This document shows, in pieces, positions 22,197 to 31,549 of a stretch of 64,000 nt of DNA. Origin of the DNA: Paracoccus onubensis (GTDB lineage: Bacteria > Pseudomonadota > Alphaproteobacteria > Rhodobacterales > Rhodobacteraceae); the NCBI RefSeq assembly GCF_003591515.1, contig NZ_QZCG01000010.1, positions 156,574 through 220,573 on the forward strand, read 5' to 3'. The translations under genes and the position numbers were made by a program. How positions within the stretch are numbered: the stretch's first letter is position 1; each line of letters starts with the position of its first letter. The notes beneath the pieces were generated by a model that was not told where the DNA came from, did not search any database, and was given only the letters and a program-made list of their open reading frames with translations.

Positions 22197-23771
22197 ATGA
22201 AGATTGGCGCTTTGAAGGAGAACTATGAGGGTGAAGCGCGGGTGGCGGTGACACCGGCTTCGGCTGCACATCTCCAAAAGCTTGGACATGAGGTTTTTGT
22301 CGAATCCGGTGCGGGCGCTCGTGCCGGTTTCTCGAATGAGGATTATGAGAAAGCCGGGGTCACCGTCGCGCGAACAGCGGCAGAGGTGATCGGAGCGGTC
22401 GATATCGTAGCCAAGGTGCGCCAGCCTTCCGATGGCGAGATCGGGCAGATGCGCGAGGGACAGACGCTGATCTCGTTCTTCTATCCGGCGCAAAGTCCGG
22501 AATTGCTGGAGAAAGCCAAAGAGCAGGGCATTACCGCCATTGCCATGGACATGGTGCCGCGCATCAGCCGCGCGCAGAAGATGGACGCATTGTCCTCGAT
22601 GGCGAATATTGCCGGCTACCGCTCGGTGATCGAGGCGGCGAATAATTTCGGACGCTTCTTTACCGGACAGGTGACAGCAGCAGGCAAAGTGCCTCCTGCG
22701 AAAATTCTGGTTGTCGGGGCAGGGGTCGCAGGTCTTGCCGCAATCGGTACCGCCACCAGTCTGGGTGCGCAGGTTCACGCATTCGACGTGCGCCCTGAAG
22801 TGGCCGAACAGATCGAATCCATGGGCGCGGAATTCGTATATCTGGATTTCGAGGAACAGGCACAGGACGGTTCCGCGACGGGTGGCTATGCCGCACCGTC
22901 AAGCCCCGAATTCCGCGAGAAACAGCTGGAGAAATTCCGCGAGCTTGCGCCTCAGATGGATGTCGTCATCACCACGGCGCTGATTCCGGGCCGCGACGCG
23001 CCGGTTCTGTGGACGAAGGACATGGTCGAGGCGATGAAGCCCGGCTCTGTCATCGTCGACCTTGCCGCCGAAAAGGGCGGCAATTGCGAACTGACTATCC
23101 CTGACGAGCGGATCGTGACGGAAAACGGTGTGATCATCGTTGGATATACGGATTTCGCCAGCCGCATGGGTGCGCAGGCATCCGAACTTTATGGTAATAA
23201 TATCAGGCATTTCATGACCGATCTTACACCAAGCAAGGATGGTGTGGTCGTACATGACATGGAGGATGACGTGATCCGCGGCGCGACCGTGACGCATGAT
23301 CACGACATCACCTTCCCGCCGCCCCCCCCCAAGATCGCGGCGATTGCGGCGCAGAAGCCCAAGGAAAAGCCGAAGCAGCTGACACCCGAGGAAAAACGGG
23401 CGCAGGAAATTGCCGCATTCAAGGCGGAAACCAGATCGCAGGTTGGCTTGCTGGCCGGGGGCGGCATTCTGCTGCTGCTGATCGGGTTTCTGGCGCCGGC
23501 CAGTTTCATGGCGCATTTCATCGTCTTTGTTCTGGCCTGTTTCGTGGGCTTCAAAGTGATCTGGAATGTCGCGCATTCGCTGCACACGCCGCTGATGGCG
23601 ATCACCAACGCGATTTCCTCGATCATCATCCTGGGCGCATTGATGCAGATCGGATCGGGTTCGGCATGGGTTTTGATCCTCGCGACGCTGGCCGTGCTGA
23701 TGGCCGGGATCAATATCTTCGGTGGCTTCCTCGTCACCCGGCGCATGCTCGCCATGTTCCAGAAATCGTAA
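22197..23771 (+). CDS. pntA: NAD(P) transhydrogenase subunit alpha
   Basis: 524 residues. Subunit of the proton-translocating transhydrogenase that reduces NADP+ with NADH at the inner membrane. Domain I ([56 protein letters not shown]) binds NAD(H). A proline-rich linker encoded by a run of nine C (23332-23340) leads to a charged segment and four C-terminal membrane helices. The ATG at 22197 is the family start. pntB follows within a few bases. Confidence 0.96.
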   Translation: MKIGALKENYEGEARVAVTPASAAHLQKLGHEVFVESGAGARAGFSNEDYEKAGVTVARTAAEVIGAVDIVAKVRQPSDGEIGQMREGQTLISFFYPAQSPELLEKAKEQGITAIAMDMVPRISRAQKMDALSSMANIAGYRSVIEAANNFGRFFTGQVTAAGKVPPAKILVVGAGVAGLAAIGTATSLGAQVHAFDVRPEVAEQIESMGAEFVYLDFEEQAQDGSATGGYAAPSSPEFREKQLEKFRELAPQMDVVITTALIPGRDAPVLWTKDMVEAMKPGSVIVDLAAEKGGNCELTIPDERIVTENGVIIVGYTDFASRMGAQASELYGNNIRHFMTDLTPSKDGVVVHDMEDDVIRGATVTHDHDITFPPPPPKIAAIAAQKPKEKPKQLTPEEKRAQEIAAFKAETRSQVGLLAGGGILLLLIGFLAPASFMAHFIVFVLACFVGFKVIWNVAHSLHTPLMAITNAISSIIILGALMQIGSGSAWVLILATLAVLMAGINIFGGFLVTRRMLAMFQKS

Positions 23772-23781
23772 GGAGGGGATG

Positions 23782-25227
23782 ATGGAGTACGGATTCACCA
23801 CCGCCGCATATGTGGTTGCCGCGATCCTGTTCATCCTGTCTCTGGGCGGGCTGTCGGGTCAGGAAAGCGCGAAACGTGCCATCTGGTATGGTATCGTCGG
23901 GATGGGGCTGGCCGTCGTCGCTACATTGTTCGGCCCCGGGGCAGGCAACTGGCTTCTGTCGGTTATAATGATCGCCATCGGCGGCGCGATCGGCTGGGTC
24001 GTCGCCAAGCGCGTCCAGATGACCGAAATGCCGCAACTGGTTGCCGCGATGCACTCTCTGGTCGGTCTGGCGGCCGTGTTCGTGGGTTTCAACGCGCAGA
24101 TCGAGAATGGCCGCGTTGCCGCCGCGAAAGCCGCAGGCGATGCCGTCGAGAAGTTCACCGGCTTTGCCGCCATTCTGGCGCATAAGACCCCGGCGGAACT
24201 GACGATGCTGCAGATCGAAGTGTTTCTTGGCGTCTTCATCGGTGCGGTAACCTTCACCGGCTCGGTAGTGGCGTTCGGAAAGCTTGCGGGCAAGATCGAC
24301 GGCAAGCCGAAGAAACTGCCTGGCGGGCATATGCTGAATGCCGGCGCGCTGGCGCTGTCGCTGCTGTTCGGGCTGCTTTACCTGACCGGCGTCGGCCCGG
24401 GGATGTTCTGGCTGATCCTGATCATGCTGCTGGCCTTCTTCATCGGCTGGCATCTGATCATGGGGATCGGTGGGGCCGATATGCCGGTCGTCGTCTCGAT
24501 GCTGAACAGTTATTCGGGTTGGGCCGCCGCCGCCATCGGCTTTACACTCAGCAATGACCTGCTGATCGTGACGGGCGCTCTGGTCGGCTCCTCGGGGGCG
24601 ATCCTCAGCTATATCATGTGCAAGGCGATGAACCGTAATTTCGTCAGCGTGATCCTTGGTGGATTCGGTGGTGAACAAGGGCCCGCGGCGGAGATCGAGG
24701 GCGAACAGATCGCCATCGACGCCGACGGCGTGGCCGCCGCCCTGAACGAGGCCGACAGCGTGATCATCGTTCCCGGTTACGGCATGGCGGTGGCGCAGGC
24801 ACAAGGCGCGGTCAGCGAGTTGACCCGCAAGCTGCGGGCGGCGGGGAAAGAGGTGCGCTTTGCCATCCATCCGGTTGCGGGCCGCCTGCCGGGGCATATG
24901 AACGTGCTGCTGGCCGAGGCCAAGGTGCCTTACGATATCGTTCTGGAAATGGATGAGATCAACGAGGATTTCCCCTCGACCGACGTGGTGATCGTCATCG
25001 GCTCCAATGACATCGTGAATCCGGCCGCGCAGGAAGACCCGAACAGCCCCATCGCCGGCATGCCGGTACTGGAGGTCTGGAAGGCCAAGCAGGTCTTCGT
25101 GTCGAAGCGGGGGCAGGGCACCGGCTATTCCGGCATCGAGAACCCGCTGTTCTTCAAGGAGAACACAAGGATGTTCTATGGTGATGCCAAAGACTCGGTG
25201 AACAAGCTGTTGCCGATGGTCGAGTGA
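23782..25227 (+). CDS. pntB: NAD(P) transhydrogenase subunit beta
   Basis: 481 residues. Membrane domain II with about nine helices in the first ~280 residues ([19 protein letters not shown] at the start), then the NADP(H)-binding domain III ([60 protein letters not shown]). Of two adjacent ATG codons the second (23782) has better spacing, five bases, from AAGGAGG. Forms the transhydrogenase with PntA; a major NADPH source that complements zwf and gnd in the same window. Confidence 0.96.
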   Translation: MEYGFTTAAYVVAAILFILSLGGLSGQESAKRAIWYGIVGMGLAVVATLFGPGAGNWLLSVIMIAIGGAIGWVVAKRVQMTEMPQLVAAMHSLVGLAAVFVGFNAQIENGRVAAAKAAGDAVEKFTGFAAILAHKTPAELTMLQIEVFLGVFIGAVTFTGSVVAFGKLAGKIDGKPKKLPGGHMLNAGALALSLLFGLLYLTGVGPGMFWLILIMLLAFFIGWHLIMGIGGADMPVVVSMLNSYSGWAAAAIGFTLSNDLLIVTGALVGSSGAILSYIMCKAMNRNFVSVILGGFGGEQGPAAEIEGEQIAIDADGVAAALNEADSVIIVPGYGMAVAQAQGAVSELTRKLRAAGKEVRFAIHPVAGRLPGHMNVLLAEAKVPYDIVLEMDEINEDFPSTDVVIVIGSNDIVNPAAQEDPNSPIAGMPVLEVWKAKQVFVSKRGQGTGYSGIENPLFFKENTRMFYGDAKDSVNKLLPMVE

Positions 25228-25236
25228 CCATTCCTG

Positions 25237-25263
25237 AGGGCGGGGGATTTTCCCCGCCCTTTC
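25237..25263 (+). terminator. Rho-independent terminator after pntAB
   Basis: AGGGCGGGG / CCCCGCCCT, 9-bp stem, GATTTT loop, then TTC. It separates pntAB from the DUF3422 gene. Confidence 0.8.
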
Positions 25264-25297
25264 ACGATGTTTTCACATCTGGGCTAGGAGGCGGCCC

Positions 25298-26605
25298 GTG
25301 AGTTCCGACACTGATCATCCGCAGCGATATGCTTTGGTGAACGAGCTTCATGCCCGGCCTTCCCCGCGATTAAAGGCGCCGGCGACCTGTGCTTTCGTCG
25401 CCTTCAAGGAGCCCCGCGACGCAGCCAATCGCGACAGGTCACGGGATGTCGCCCATCTGACCGAGCTGACCGAGCGACATGGCGGACAACGCCCCGATCC
25501 CCAGGACAGCCATTATCAGGGCAAGCTGGGGCGATATGATCTGAAATGGGAAAGCCATACCGAGTTCGTCACCTGCATGGCGATGACTCCGGGCCTGCCC
25601 ATCCGGCCATTCGATCCAAGTGCCGGGGCAATATTTTCGCAGGAATGGCAGGATAATGCGCCGGGCAAGCGAATCGCGGCGATGCTGGTGCAAATCGACA
25701 TTCTGCCCGAAGATCCTCAGGACGCATTGAACCGGATCGGCGACTGGTTCGCGCGCGACGGGCTGACCGCTGTGTGGGTGCTGGACGAAATGGCGGTGAT
25801 CGCGGGTGATTTTCGTATCGATTCGAATGGCTGGATGCGTTTCGCGATATTCGTGCGCCCGGAACTGGGCGAGGGACGGATCGGCAGGATCCTGCACAGG
25901 CTGGTCGAACTGGAAACCTATCGCGCGATCTCCATGCTTGGGCTGGATCGAGCGCGGCTCCTGAGCCGCCGCTTGAACGAATTGGAGCCGCGCCTTTCGG
26001 CCATCGTCGAAGGCATGTCCGATGAAAACCGGTCCGCCGAAAACGTCTTGCAGGAATTGCTGACCGTATCCGCCGAGCTGGAATCCCAGGCGGTGCAGCA
26101 TTCGTTCCGTTTCGGCGCGACCACCGCCTATGAGGCGATCGTCATGGACCGGATCAATGCCTTGCGTGAAACCCGGCTGTATGGGCGGCAGATGTTGACG
26201 GAATTCATGCGCCGCCGCTACAAGCCCGCCATGCGCACGGTGAAATCCGCCGAAGAGCGGCTGCGAAGCATGATCGAAAGGTCCAATCGCGCAGGTGAAT
26301 TGTTGCGCACGCGTGTCGATGTCGAACGGTCTGCTCAAAACCAGCTTTTGCTGGAACGGATGGATCGCCGCGCCGATCTGCAATTGCGCCTGCAACATAC
26401 GGTCGAGGGTCTGTCGGTCGTCGCCATCAGCTATTATGCGGTGGGGTTGTTATCCTATGCGCTATATCCGCTTGCAGCCCGCATCGGTGTCGACAAGGCT
26501 TATCTCATCGCGGCATTGACCCCGATTGCCGTTCTGACCGTCTGGTGGGGCATGTGGCGTATCAAGCGCCGCCTGCATCAGACTCATGACCGGAATGATT
26601 TGTGA
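25298..26605 (+). CDS. DUF3422-family membrane protein
   Basis: 435 residues. The N-terminal HPQRYALVNELHARP is the typical DUF3422 opening. A long mainly helical, Arg/Glu-rich region (about 195-360) looks coiled-coil. Two membrane helices near the C-terminus (about 372-425) are separated by a short loop, giving a protein anchored by its tail. The GTG start has AGGAGG six bases upstream. Function is unknown; the family is common and conserved in alpha- and betaproteobacteria. Confidence 0.87.
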   Translation: MSSDTDHPQRYALVNELHARPSPRLKAPATCAFVAFKEPRDAANRDRSRDVAHLTELTERHGGQRPDPQDSHYQGKLGRYDLKWESHTEFVTCMAMTPGLPIRPFDPSAGAIFSQEWQDNAPGKRIAAMLVQIDILPEDPQDALNRIGDWFARDGLTAVWVLDEMAVIAGDFRIDSNGWMRFAIFVRPELGEGRIGRILHRLVELETYRAISMLGLDRARLLSRRLNELEPRLSAIVEGMSDENRSAENVLQELLTVSAELESQAVQHSFRFGATTAYEAIVMDRINALRETRLYGRQMLTEFMRRRYKPAMRTVKSAEERLRSMIERSNRAGELLRTRVDVERSAQNQLLLERMDRRADLQLRLQHTVEGLSVVAISYYAVGLLSYALYPLAARIGVDKAYLIAALTPIAVLTVWWGMWRIKRRLHQTHDRNDL

Positions 26606-26662
26606 GTTGCGCCGCTGCCCCGGTACAAGATAAATCCGGCAAGGATCGAAAAGGATAATGTC

Positions 26663-26737
26663 ATGAGACTTCTTGCCGTCATTACCGCTTTGCTGGCCCT
26701 GTCCGCCTGCGGTGTCCCACTTGTTCCACTTGTTTAA
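26663..26737 (+). CDS. Micro-lipoprotein, 24 residues
   Basis: A tiny open frame with an ATG, AAGGA about seven bases upstream, a basic residue, a hydrophobic stretch (LLAVITALLALS) and a lipobox LSAC at residues 13-16. After processing only CGVPLVPLV would remain on the lipid. The stop is 11 bases before the ArsC-like gene. I recall similar short lipoproteins ending in CGVPF-type tails from other Rhodobacteraceae, which supports it being real, but function is unknown. Confidence 0.65.
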   Translation: MRLLAVITALLALSACGVPLVPLV

Positions 26738-26748
26738 GTGAGGATCTC

Positions 26749-27093
26749 ATGCCGAAGAATTTGACGCTTTACGGACTTGCCCATTGCTCGACCTGTCAGA
26801 AGGCGCAGGCAGCGCTTGAAGAACATGGCTGGACCGTGGATTTCCGCGATGTTCAGAAAGAGCCTCTGTCCAAGGCTGAACGCAGCAGCATGTCAGCCGA
26901 ATGGGGCGAGAAGATCATCAACCGCGCCAGCCTGACATGGCGCGGCATGTCCGAGGAAGAACGTCGCGCCGATCCCGTCACGATGATGGGCGAGAAACCC
27001 AGCGTGATGAAGCGCCCGGCCATCGCAGCGGGGGAACAGCGTCTGCTGGGCTGGACCGCCAATGTCAAACGCGCGTTGGACGTCCCGGCATGA
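26749..27093 (+). CDS. ArsC/Spx-family protein (YffB-type)
   Basis: 114 residues with the ArsC thioredoxin-like fold. The N-terminal active motif is C13-S-T-C16 (HCSTCQKA), followed by GEKPSVMKRP near residue 82, the region where ArsC proteins bind oxyanion or glutathione. The CxxC pattern and length match the YffB-like branch rather than arsenate reductase proper. No ars genes nearby. Located just behind the micro-lipoprotein. Confidence 0.82.
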   Translation: MPKNLTLYGLAHCSTCQKAQAALEEHGWTVDFRDVQKEPLSKAERSSMSAEWGEKIINRASLTWRGMSEEERRADPVTMMGEKPSVMKRPAIAAGEQRLLGWTANVKRALDVPA

Positions 27094-27116
27094 CCCCGGA
27101 GTGATGCTGCGGGGTC
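27092..27116. terminator. Possible hairpin between convergent genes
   Basis: GACCCCG / CGGGGTC, 7-bp stem with 11-base loop, overlapping the end of the ArsC-like gene. No real T tract on the plus strand. Confidence 0.35.
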
Positions 27117-27141
27117 GATCTTCGGGCGCCGGCAGGCGCGC

Positions 27142-27570
27142 CTAATTCCTGCGGTTCGCCAGCGAGGCCAGAAGCGGGCGAAGGGTCGACAGGTCATATC
27201 CCGCCTTGGCCGCCGTTTCGAGAATCTCGCTTTCCGGTCGTTTTCCGGCCTGTGTCAATGCCCACAGCACCGTGCAGCGGTTGCCCGAGCGGCAATAAGC
27301 AATGACCGGGGCCTGTCCGGCGGTAGCGCCGGCAAATTCCGAGATCAGGGCAGGGGTGATCTGCCCGGGATGGAATGGCATGTAATAATAGGCCATTCCT
27401 GCGGAATTAGCGGCGGCGGCCATGACCTCATGATCGATATCGGCTTCGATCTCGTCATCGGGACGGTTATTGATCAGCACCCGGAATCCGGCCGCGGCAA
27501 GCTGAGGAATATCCTCGGGCAGAATCTGGGGCGAGACGGCAAGGTCAGGGCTAAGCTGACGCAGATCCAT
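27142..27570 (-). CDS. TIGR01244-type phosphatase/sulfurtransferase (BLH-like)
   Basis: 142 residues, dual-specificity-phosphatase-like fold (DUF442). The catalytic loop is C93-R-S-G-N-R98 (IAYCRSGNR), a rhodanese-type six-residue loop; the residue before the Cys is Tyr. The N-terminal SPDLAVSPQILPEDI is typical of the family. Relatives fused to persulfide dioxygenase act in sulfide handling; here the domain stands alone with no such partner. Substrate unknown. Confidence 0.83.
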   Translation of the reverse strand: MDLRQLSPDLAVSPQILPEDIPQLAAAGFRVLINNRPDDEIEADIDHEVMAAAANSAGMAYYYMPFHPGQITPALISEFAGATAGQAPVIAYCRSGNRCTVLWALTQAGKRPESEILETAAKAGYDLSTLRPLLASLANRRN

Positions 27571-27697
27571 GACGGAGCCTTTCGGTTGCGCGGTTACGTC
27601 ATGGGATTGCCGTTTTTTTCAAGCCGATGTCAAGCATGCTGTCGGCTCAATTCGCGGTGACAGAGGATATTGACACCAGTCGGGCCAATCGCCCGGA

Positions 27698-28381
27698 TCA
27701 TGCCACGGATTTTGCAGATTCGATCAGGGCCGGAAGCGCAGTGAAATCGTCAAATTCGGCCGCGTGAGGAAGTTCTGCTATCGGTGTTTGCCGATAGCCG
27801 CGGCTGAAAATCATGAAGGGTACCGGCACCGCCGCCGCGCAATGCGCATCGAATTCGCTGTCGCCGACATAAATCGCCTGAGGGTTTGCAGGATGCGCGC
27901 CGAGGCCTGCCAAAACCGCGCGAAGCGGCGCCGGATCGGGCTTTTTTTCAGGCAGGGAGTCGCCGCCGATGATTTCCCCAAACAGGTCGCGAATGCCGAA
28001 ATGGTCCAGAATGGCTTTCGTTGGCTGTAGCGGCTTGTTGGTGCAGATCCCCAGAGGGTGCCCTCTGCCGGCAAGAATTTCCAATGTTTCCTTGACATTA
28101 GGGAATAGCCGGGTCAATGCTGTTGCCGTATGGTAACGGGCCATGAAGGCCGAAACCATATCGGGCATTCGGGCCGGATCGGTATTTGTGGCGCGGGTGA
28201 CCTTCTGCCACAATACTTCGACTCCGCCGCCAATGAAGCTGCGCACCTGATCCAGCGTCAGCGGCGAAACATGGAATTCGCGCAGCACGGTATTGACGCA
28301 GGCATGAATATCCGGCGCGCTGTCAATCAGGGTGCCGTCAAGGTCGAAGGCTATGGGGCAGGGGGTCATACAAACATTCAT
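27698..28381 (-). CDS. gph: HAD-family phosphatase, likely phosphoglycolate phosphatase
   Basis: 227 residues. HAD motif I D13-L-D15-G-T (FDLDGTLIDSAP), motif II in GICTNKPLQPT, motif III Lys in LPEKKPDP and motif IV GDSEFDAHCA. The helical cap between motifs I and II matches Gph, which removes 2-phosphoglycolate. The start at 28381 overlaps the stop of the upstream thioredoxin-like gene by four bases and has GGAG six bases before it; an in-frame ATG 12 bases later is less likely. Confidence 0.85.
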   Translation of the reverse strand: MNVCMTPCPIAFDLDGTLIDSAPDIHACVNTVLREFHVSPLTLDQVRSFIGGGVEVLWQKVTRATNTDPARMPDMVSAFMARYHTATALTRLFPNVKETLEILAGRGHPLGICTNKPLQPTKAILDHFGIRDLFGEIIGGDSLPEKKPDPAPLRAVLAGLGAHPANPQAIYVGDSEFDAHCAAAVPVPFMIFSRGYRQTPIAELPHAAEFDDFTALPALIESAKSVA

Positions 28382-28932
28382 ACTGTTCTCCACTTGATCG
28401 AGCATCCCATCGAAGGTATTTGATCTTTCGGGCCTTTTCCGGTTTCGGCTATCTGCATCATGGCCTCGAACAATTCGCGACGGGCATCCGGCGCCGTGGC
28501 CTCGCGGCGCGAGGCGTCAAGCCGCCCGCGATATTGCAGCTTGCCATGCGCGTTATATCCGAAAAAATCCGGTGTGCATTCTGCTCCATAGGCCCGCGCG
28601 ACCTGTTGAGTTTCATCATAAAGATACGGAAAGGTAAATCCGTGCTTCTCGGCCTCGGTCTTCATCTGTTCTGGGCCGTCCTGCGGATATTCCGCGACAT
28701 CATTGGCAGAGATGGCGACGACGCCGATACCGGCCTGCTGCAATTCACCGGCATCGCGCACGATGCGGTTGATGATCGATTGAACATAAGGACAATGATT
28801 GCAAATGAACATGACCAGCGTGCCCTTGGGACCGGCGATATCGCCAAGGCTGTAATCCTGGCCATCAGTGCCGGACAAGGTAAAGTCGTGCCATGGTGCG
28901 CCAAAATCGCAAACGGGGGGTGTAACTGCCAT
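28378..28932 (-). CDS. Thioredoxin-like/AhpC-TSA-family protein
   Basis: 184 residues. A thioredoxin-fold redoxin with C44-N-H-C47 (FICNHCPYVQS), a motif typical of the cytosolic redoxin group rather than of classical thioredoxin or peroxiredoxin. The PDFFGYNAHGKLQYRGRLD segment carries the cis-Pro region. Translationally coupled to gph by a 4-base overlap. Probably a thiol oxidoreductase; partner unknown. Confidence 0.85.
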   Translation of the reverse strand: MAVTPPVCDFGAPWHDFTLSGTDGQDYSLGDIAGPKGTLVMFICNHCPYVQSIINRIVRDAGELQQAGIGVVAISANDVAEYPQDGPEQMKTEAEKHGFTFPYLYDETQQVARAYGAECTPDFFGYNAHGKLQYRGRLDASRREATAPDARRELFEAMMQIAETGKGPKDQIPSMGCSIKWRTV

Positions 28933-29185
28933 CTAGGCCTCCTTACATCTTCGAGCTGAATCTTTCCGAACTTGGCCGTAAGGGCAAGATACGCAAAGGT
29001 CGCAGCATATTAATGAAAGCCGAATTCGCGCAGGATCCTGGACGATATCGCGCAGATGGTGCCCAGTGATGAGCATTTCAATCTCAACAGTAATGTTCCA
29101 TAATACTGATTATATGGAAATTAACTATAACCACAATGCTAAAATATCCTACATTGGCAAAGCAGGAATGTCACACTCCCCCAAG
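28933..29185. other. AT-rich intergenic stretch at the edge of an accessory patch
   Basis: About 250 bases. From roughly 29066 on it becomes clearly richer in A/T than the surroundings (many ATAAT/TATAT runs), ending where the decayed transposase begins. No gene recognised. Confidence 0.5.
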
Positions 29186-29560
29186 TGGAGTCTGAGTCCC
29201 CGCCAGATGCATCGGCTCATGACACGATACCGGAGCTCCGGGCCGCCGGCCTGGTGCATCGGGCACGCGGCTGGCGGCACAATAATGTCGAGCCCGATCG
29301 GCTGCGCCAGATCCTGTGCCGCCACGATGAACGCCTGGTGTCCAGGCAATTGGCCATGTCCTACGAGAAGAAGCGGATCATTCTCGAACCCAATGAGCTG
29401 AGCCCCGGCGCCGCCGGGAAATATGTCGATCTCTGTGAATTTGCCGATGAATCGCTCAAGATCGCGAAGGATGGTATCCCCCTGCCCTATACCATGTTCG
29501 ACAAGGAACCGCGGGTGACCCATGCGGCAATAACCGAGAACAAGCGGCTCGGCGGCAATT
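29186..29560 (+). pseudogene. Remnant of ISNCY-type transposase (frameshift plus large internal deletion)
   Basis: A helix-turn-helix start (LSPRQMHRLMTRYRSSG) is read in one frame up to about 29242, then the next frame continues AAGLVHRARGWRHNN, so one base has been gained or lost. The sequence then jumps directly to the C-terminal end of such transposases (CRHDERLVSRQLAMSYEKK, LPYTMFDK, RVTHAAITENKRLG). The whole DDE catalytic core, roughly 250 residues, is missing. I place it in the ISNCY group from remembered motifs. It cannot be functional. Confidence 0.72.
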
Positions 29561-29625
29561 GCCGCCAGCAGAATGACCGCAAGGAGTCCACACCGGGCAA
29601 TTGAGCGCTGCATGTTGACGCCATG

Positions 29626-29820
29626 TCATTCTCGTTTCCATCCGCATGCCTGCCATAGCGCCGAGGTGATTTCCAAAGCAAGAGCGGCCCCAAATATAAG
29701 AAATCGCAAGAATTCAGCAGAATTGAAAGATGGACCGGCAAGCCCAATCACGCTACCGTGATTGAGATATGAATCCAATGCGGCCGTGTAGTTCTGACAG
29801 ATGCTCAGCGGGAGCGTCAT
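29626..29820 (-). CDS. Possible small membrane protein, unrecognised
   Basis: 64 residues with one hydrophobic helix (FLRFLIFGAALALEITSALW) close to the C-terminus. It lies between the transposase remnant and the divergent Hint gene. Composition is protein-like and the frame is free of rare features, but there is no obvious ribosome binding site and I know no family for it. It may be a remnant of a gene broken by the insertion. Confidence 0.3.
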   Translation of the reverse strand: MTLPLSICQNYTAALDSYLNHGSVIGLAGPSFNSAEFLRFLIFGAALALEITSALWQACGWKRE

Positions 29821-29911
29821 CAGTTGGCTGGATAATAGCAGGCGGGGATATTCCGGTCAGAAACTCGGAAGAACCGGCATATTTTGTCACGGAAAAGCAA
29901 GGAACGGCCAG

Positions 29912-31549
29912 ATGGTTCAAGCAGTCAAGCTCCCTGTGGATTCGTCGGTAGATGGCACCACACTCGCGGAGACAATTTTCGGCCAGGGTGTGAGCGTCAT
30001 CTCGGCAACCTATAGCGGAGATCCGGAATCGAAGGGAATTTACACAAATGGAGATGCCACGTCACCGGGAGTTTTGCCCGCAGATAGCGGGATCATCTTG
30101 TCGACTGGATATGTGAACTCTTTCACGCATGAAACCGGTTCAGGCGAAGCGAACCGGACGGATGACTACGGCAATAACATGAACGGGGTCGACGGAGATC
30201 CCAGGCTCGATCAGATCGCCAATGTCAGCGAGGGAACATTCGATGGCTCCATCTTGCAGGCCACGTTTGTTCCCACCGGATCAACACTTACCATGCAGCT
30301 TACCTTCTCATCGGATGAATATCACGGCGGTTACAACGATGCCGTCGGCATCTATGTAAACGGTGTCCGTGCGGAACTGCCGATTGGAGATGGTGACGTT
30401 TCGATACAGAATATCGCCCCGGGCGGTTCCAATGATAACCTATATGTCGACAATGCCGCGAGCCAGTTCAACACTGAAATGGACGGCTTCACCGTCTCTC
30501 TCTCTGTCAAGGCACCGGTCAATCCGGGGGTGGAGAACGAAATATGGATCGGGATCGCAGATGCCCGTGACATTGGCCATGATTCCAACCTTCTTATCGC
30601 GGCGGACAGCGTTCAGACGGATGTGATCGCCCAAAGTGACACAGGGACAATGGCTATCGGGGGGCGCGAGGTTGTTGATGTCCTTGCGAATGACATCAGC
30701 AGCCTGACCCCATCCTTGACGGTAACTCAGATCAATAGTCAGGACGTCGCGCCGGGAGACAGCGTTACATTGATTTCTGGAACGGTGGTCACGCTGAACG
30801 CCGACGGCACGCTTTCCTTTGATGCCTCCTCGGAGGCCCGGCAGGAAGTAATCACATACACGGTTGACGACGGTGCGGGAACCACAGATGTCGGCTTCGT
30901 TCAGGTGGATGTCATTACCTGCTTCACGCGTGGGACGCTTATCGAGACCGATTGCGGACTTGTCACGATCGAGGCGCTGCAGCCCGGGAATATGGTTTTC
31001 ACGAAGGATGACGGTTATCAGTCGATCCGCTGGATCGGCTCTACCAAGCTATGCAAACGGCAATTGGCTTTCGCTCCGAATTTGCGGCCCATCCGCATCA
31101 AGGCGGGGGCATTGAGTGAAAACATACCCTTTCAAGATCTGCTGGTTTCACCCCAACATCGGGTTTTGGTAAGATCAAAAATCGCACAGCGCATGTTCGA
31201 TGCCCCTGAGGTCCTTGTTGCGGCCAAGCAGCTCTTGCAGTTGGATGGTATCGATGTTGCGGCAGATGTAGAGACGGTGGAATATTTTCATATGCTATTT
31301 GACCGGCATGAAGTTGTATTTTCGAACGGTGCGGAAACGGAATCTCTTTACACTGGTGCCCAAGCACTGATGTCTGTGGGAGAAGCTGCTCGTGACGAAA
31401 TCTTCTCCTTATTTCCTGAACTTCTTCATGCAGGTTACCAGCCGATCCCGGCACGCCCTATCGTTTCGGGTCAAATGAGCCGCAAACTGGTGGCGCGTCA
31501 CCTGAAGAATAATCAGGCATTGGTGCGGAATAATATGATAGCCGATTGA
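29912..31549 (+). CDS. Secreted protein: choice-of-anchor-L-like domain, VCBS/cadherin-like repeat and C-terminal Hint domain
   Basis: 545 residues, no N-terminal signal peptide. Residues ~10-230 resemble choice-of-anchor L domains (GVSVISATYSGD, IILSTGYVNSF, LTMQLTFSSDEY). Residues ~235-330 are a bacterial cadherin/VCBS-like repeat (VVDVLANDIS, TYTVDDGAGTTDVGFV). A Hint domain starts at Cys337 (VITCFTRGTLIETDCG) with His416 in SPQHRVLV and ends near YTGAQAL, followed by ~55 residues. Such Hint proteins are frequent in Rhodobacteraceae and are thought to leave by type I secretion and self-process; that is inferred. ATG at 29912 has AAGGA upstream; a longer frame exists but lacks a binding site. 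No T1SS genes adjacent. Confidence 0.83.
   Translation: MVQAVKLPVDSSVDGTTLAETIFGQGVSVISATYSGDPESKGIYTNGDATSPGVLPADSGIILSTGYVNSFTHETGSGEANRTDDYGNNMNGVDGDPRLDQIANVSEGTFDGSILQATFVPTGSTLTMQLTFSSDEYHGGYNDAVGIYVNGVRAELPIGDGDVSIQNIAPGGSNDNLYVDNAASQFNTEMDGFTVSLSVKAPVNPGVENEIWIGIADARDIGHDSNLLIAADSVQTDVIAQSDTGTMAIGGREVVDVLANDISSLTPSLTVTQINSQDVAPGDSVTLISGTVVTLNADGTLSFDASSEARQEVITYTVDDGAGTTDVGFVQVDVITCFTRGTLIETDCGLVTIEALQPGNMVFTKDDGYQSIRWIGSTKLCKRQLAFAPNLRPIRIKAGALSENIPFQDLLVSPQHRVLVRSKIAQRMFDAPEVLVAAKQLLQLDGIDVAADVETVEYFHMLFDRHEVVFSNGAETESLYTGAQALMSVGEAARDEIFSLFPELLHAGYQPIPARPIVSGQMSRKLVARHLKNNQALVRNNMIAD

Noticed and set aside
29149..29613. Minus-strand frame with a signal-peptide-like start
   Set aside because: All but its first ~20 residues are antisense to the transposase remnant, so it is not an intact gene; only its start is mentioned as a possible broken gene.
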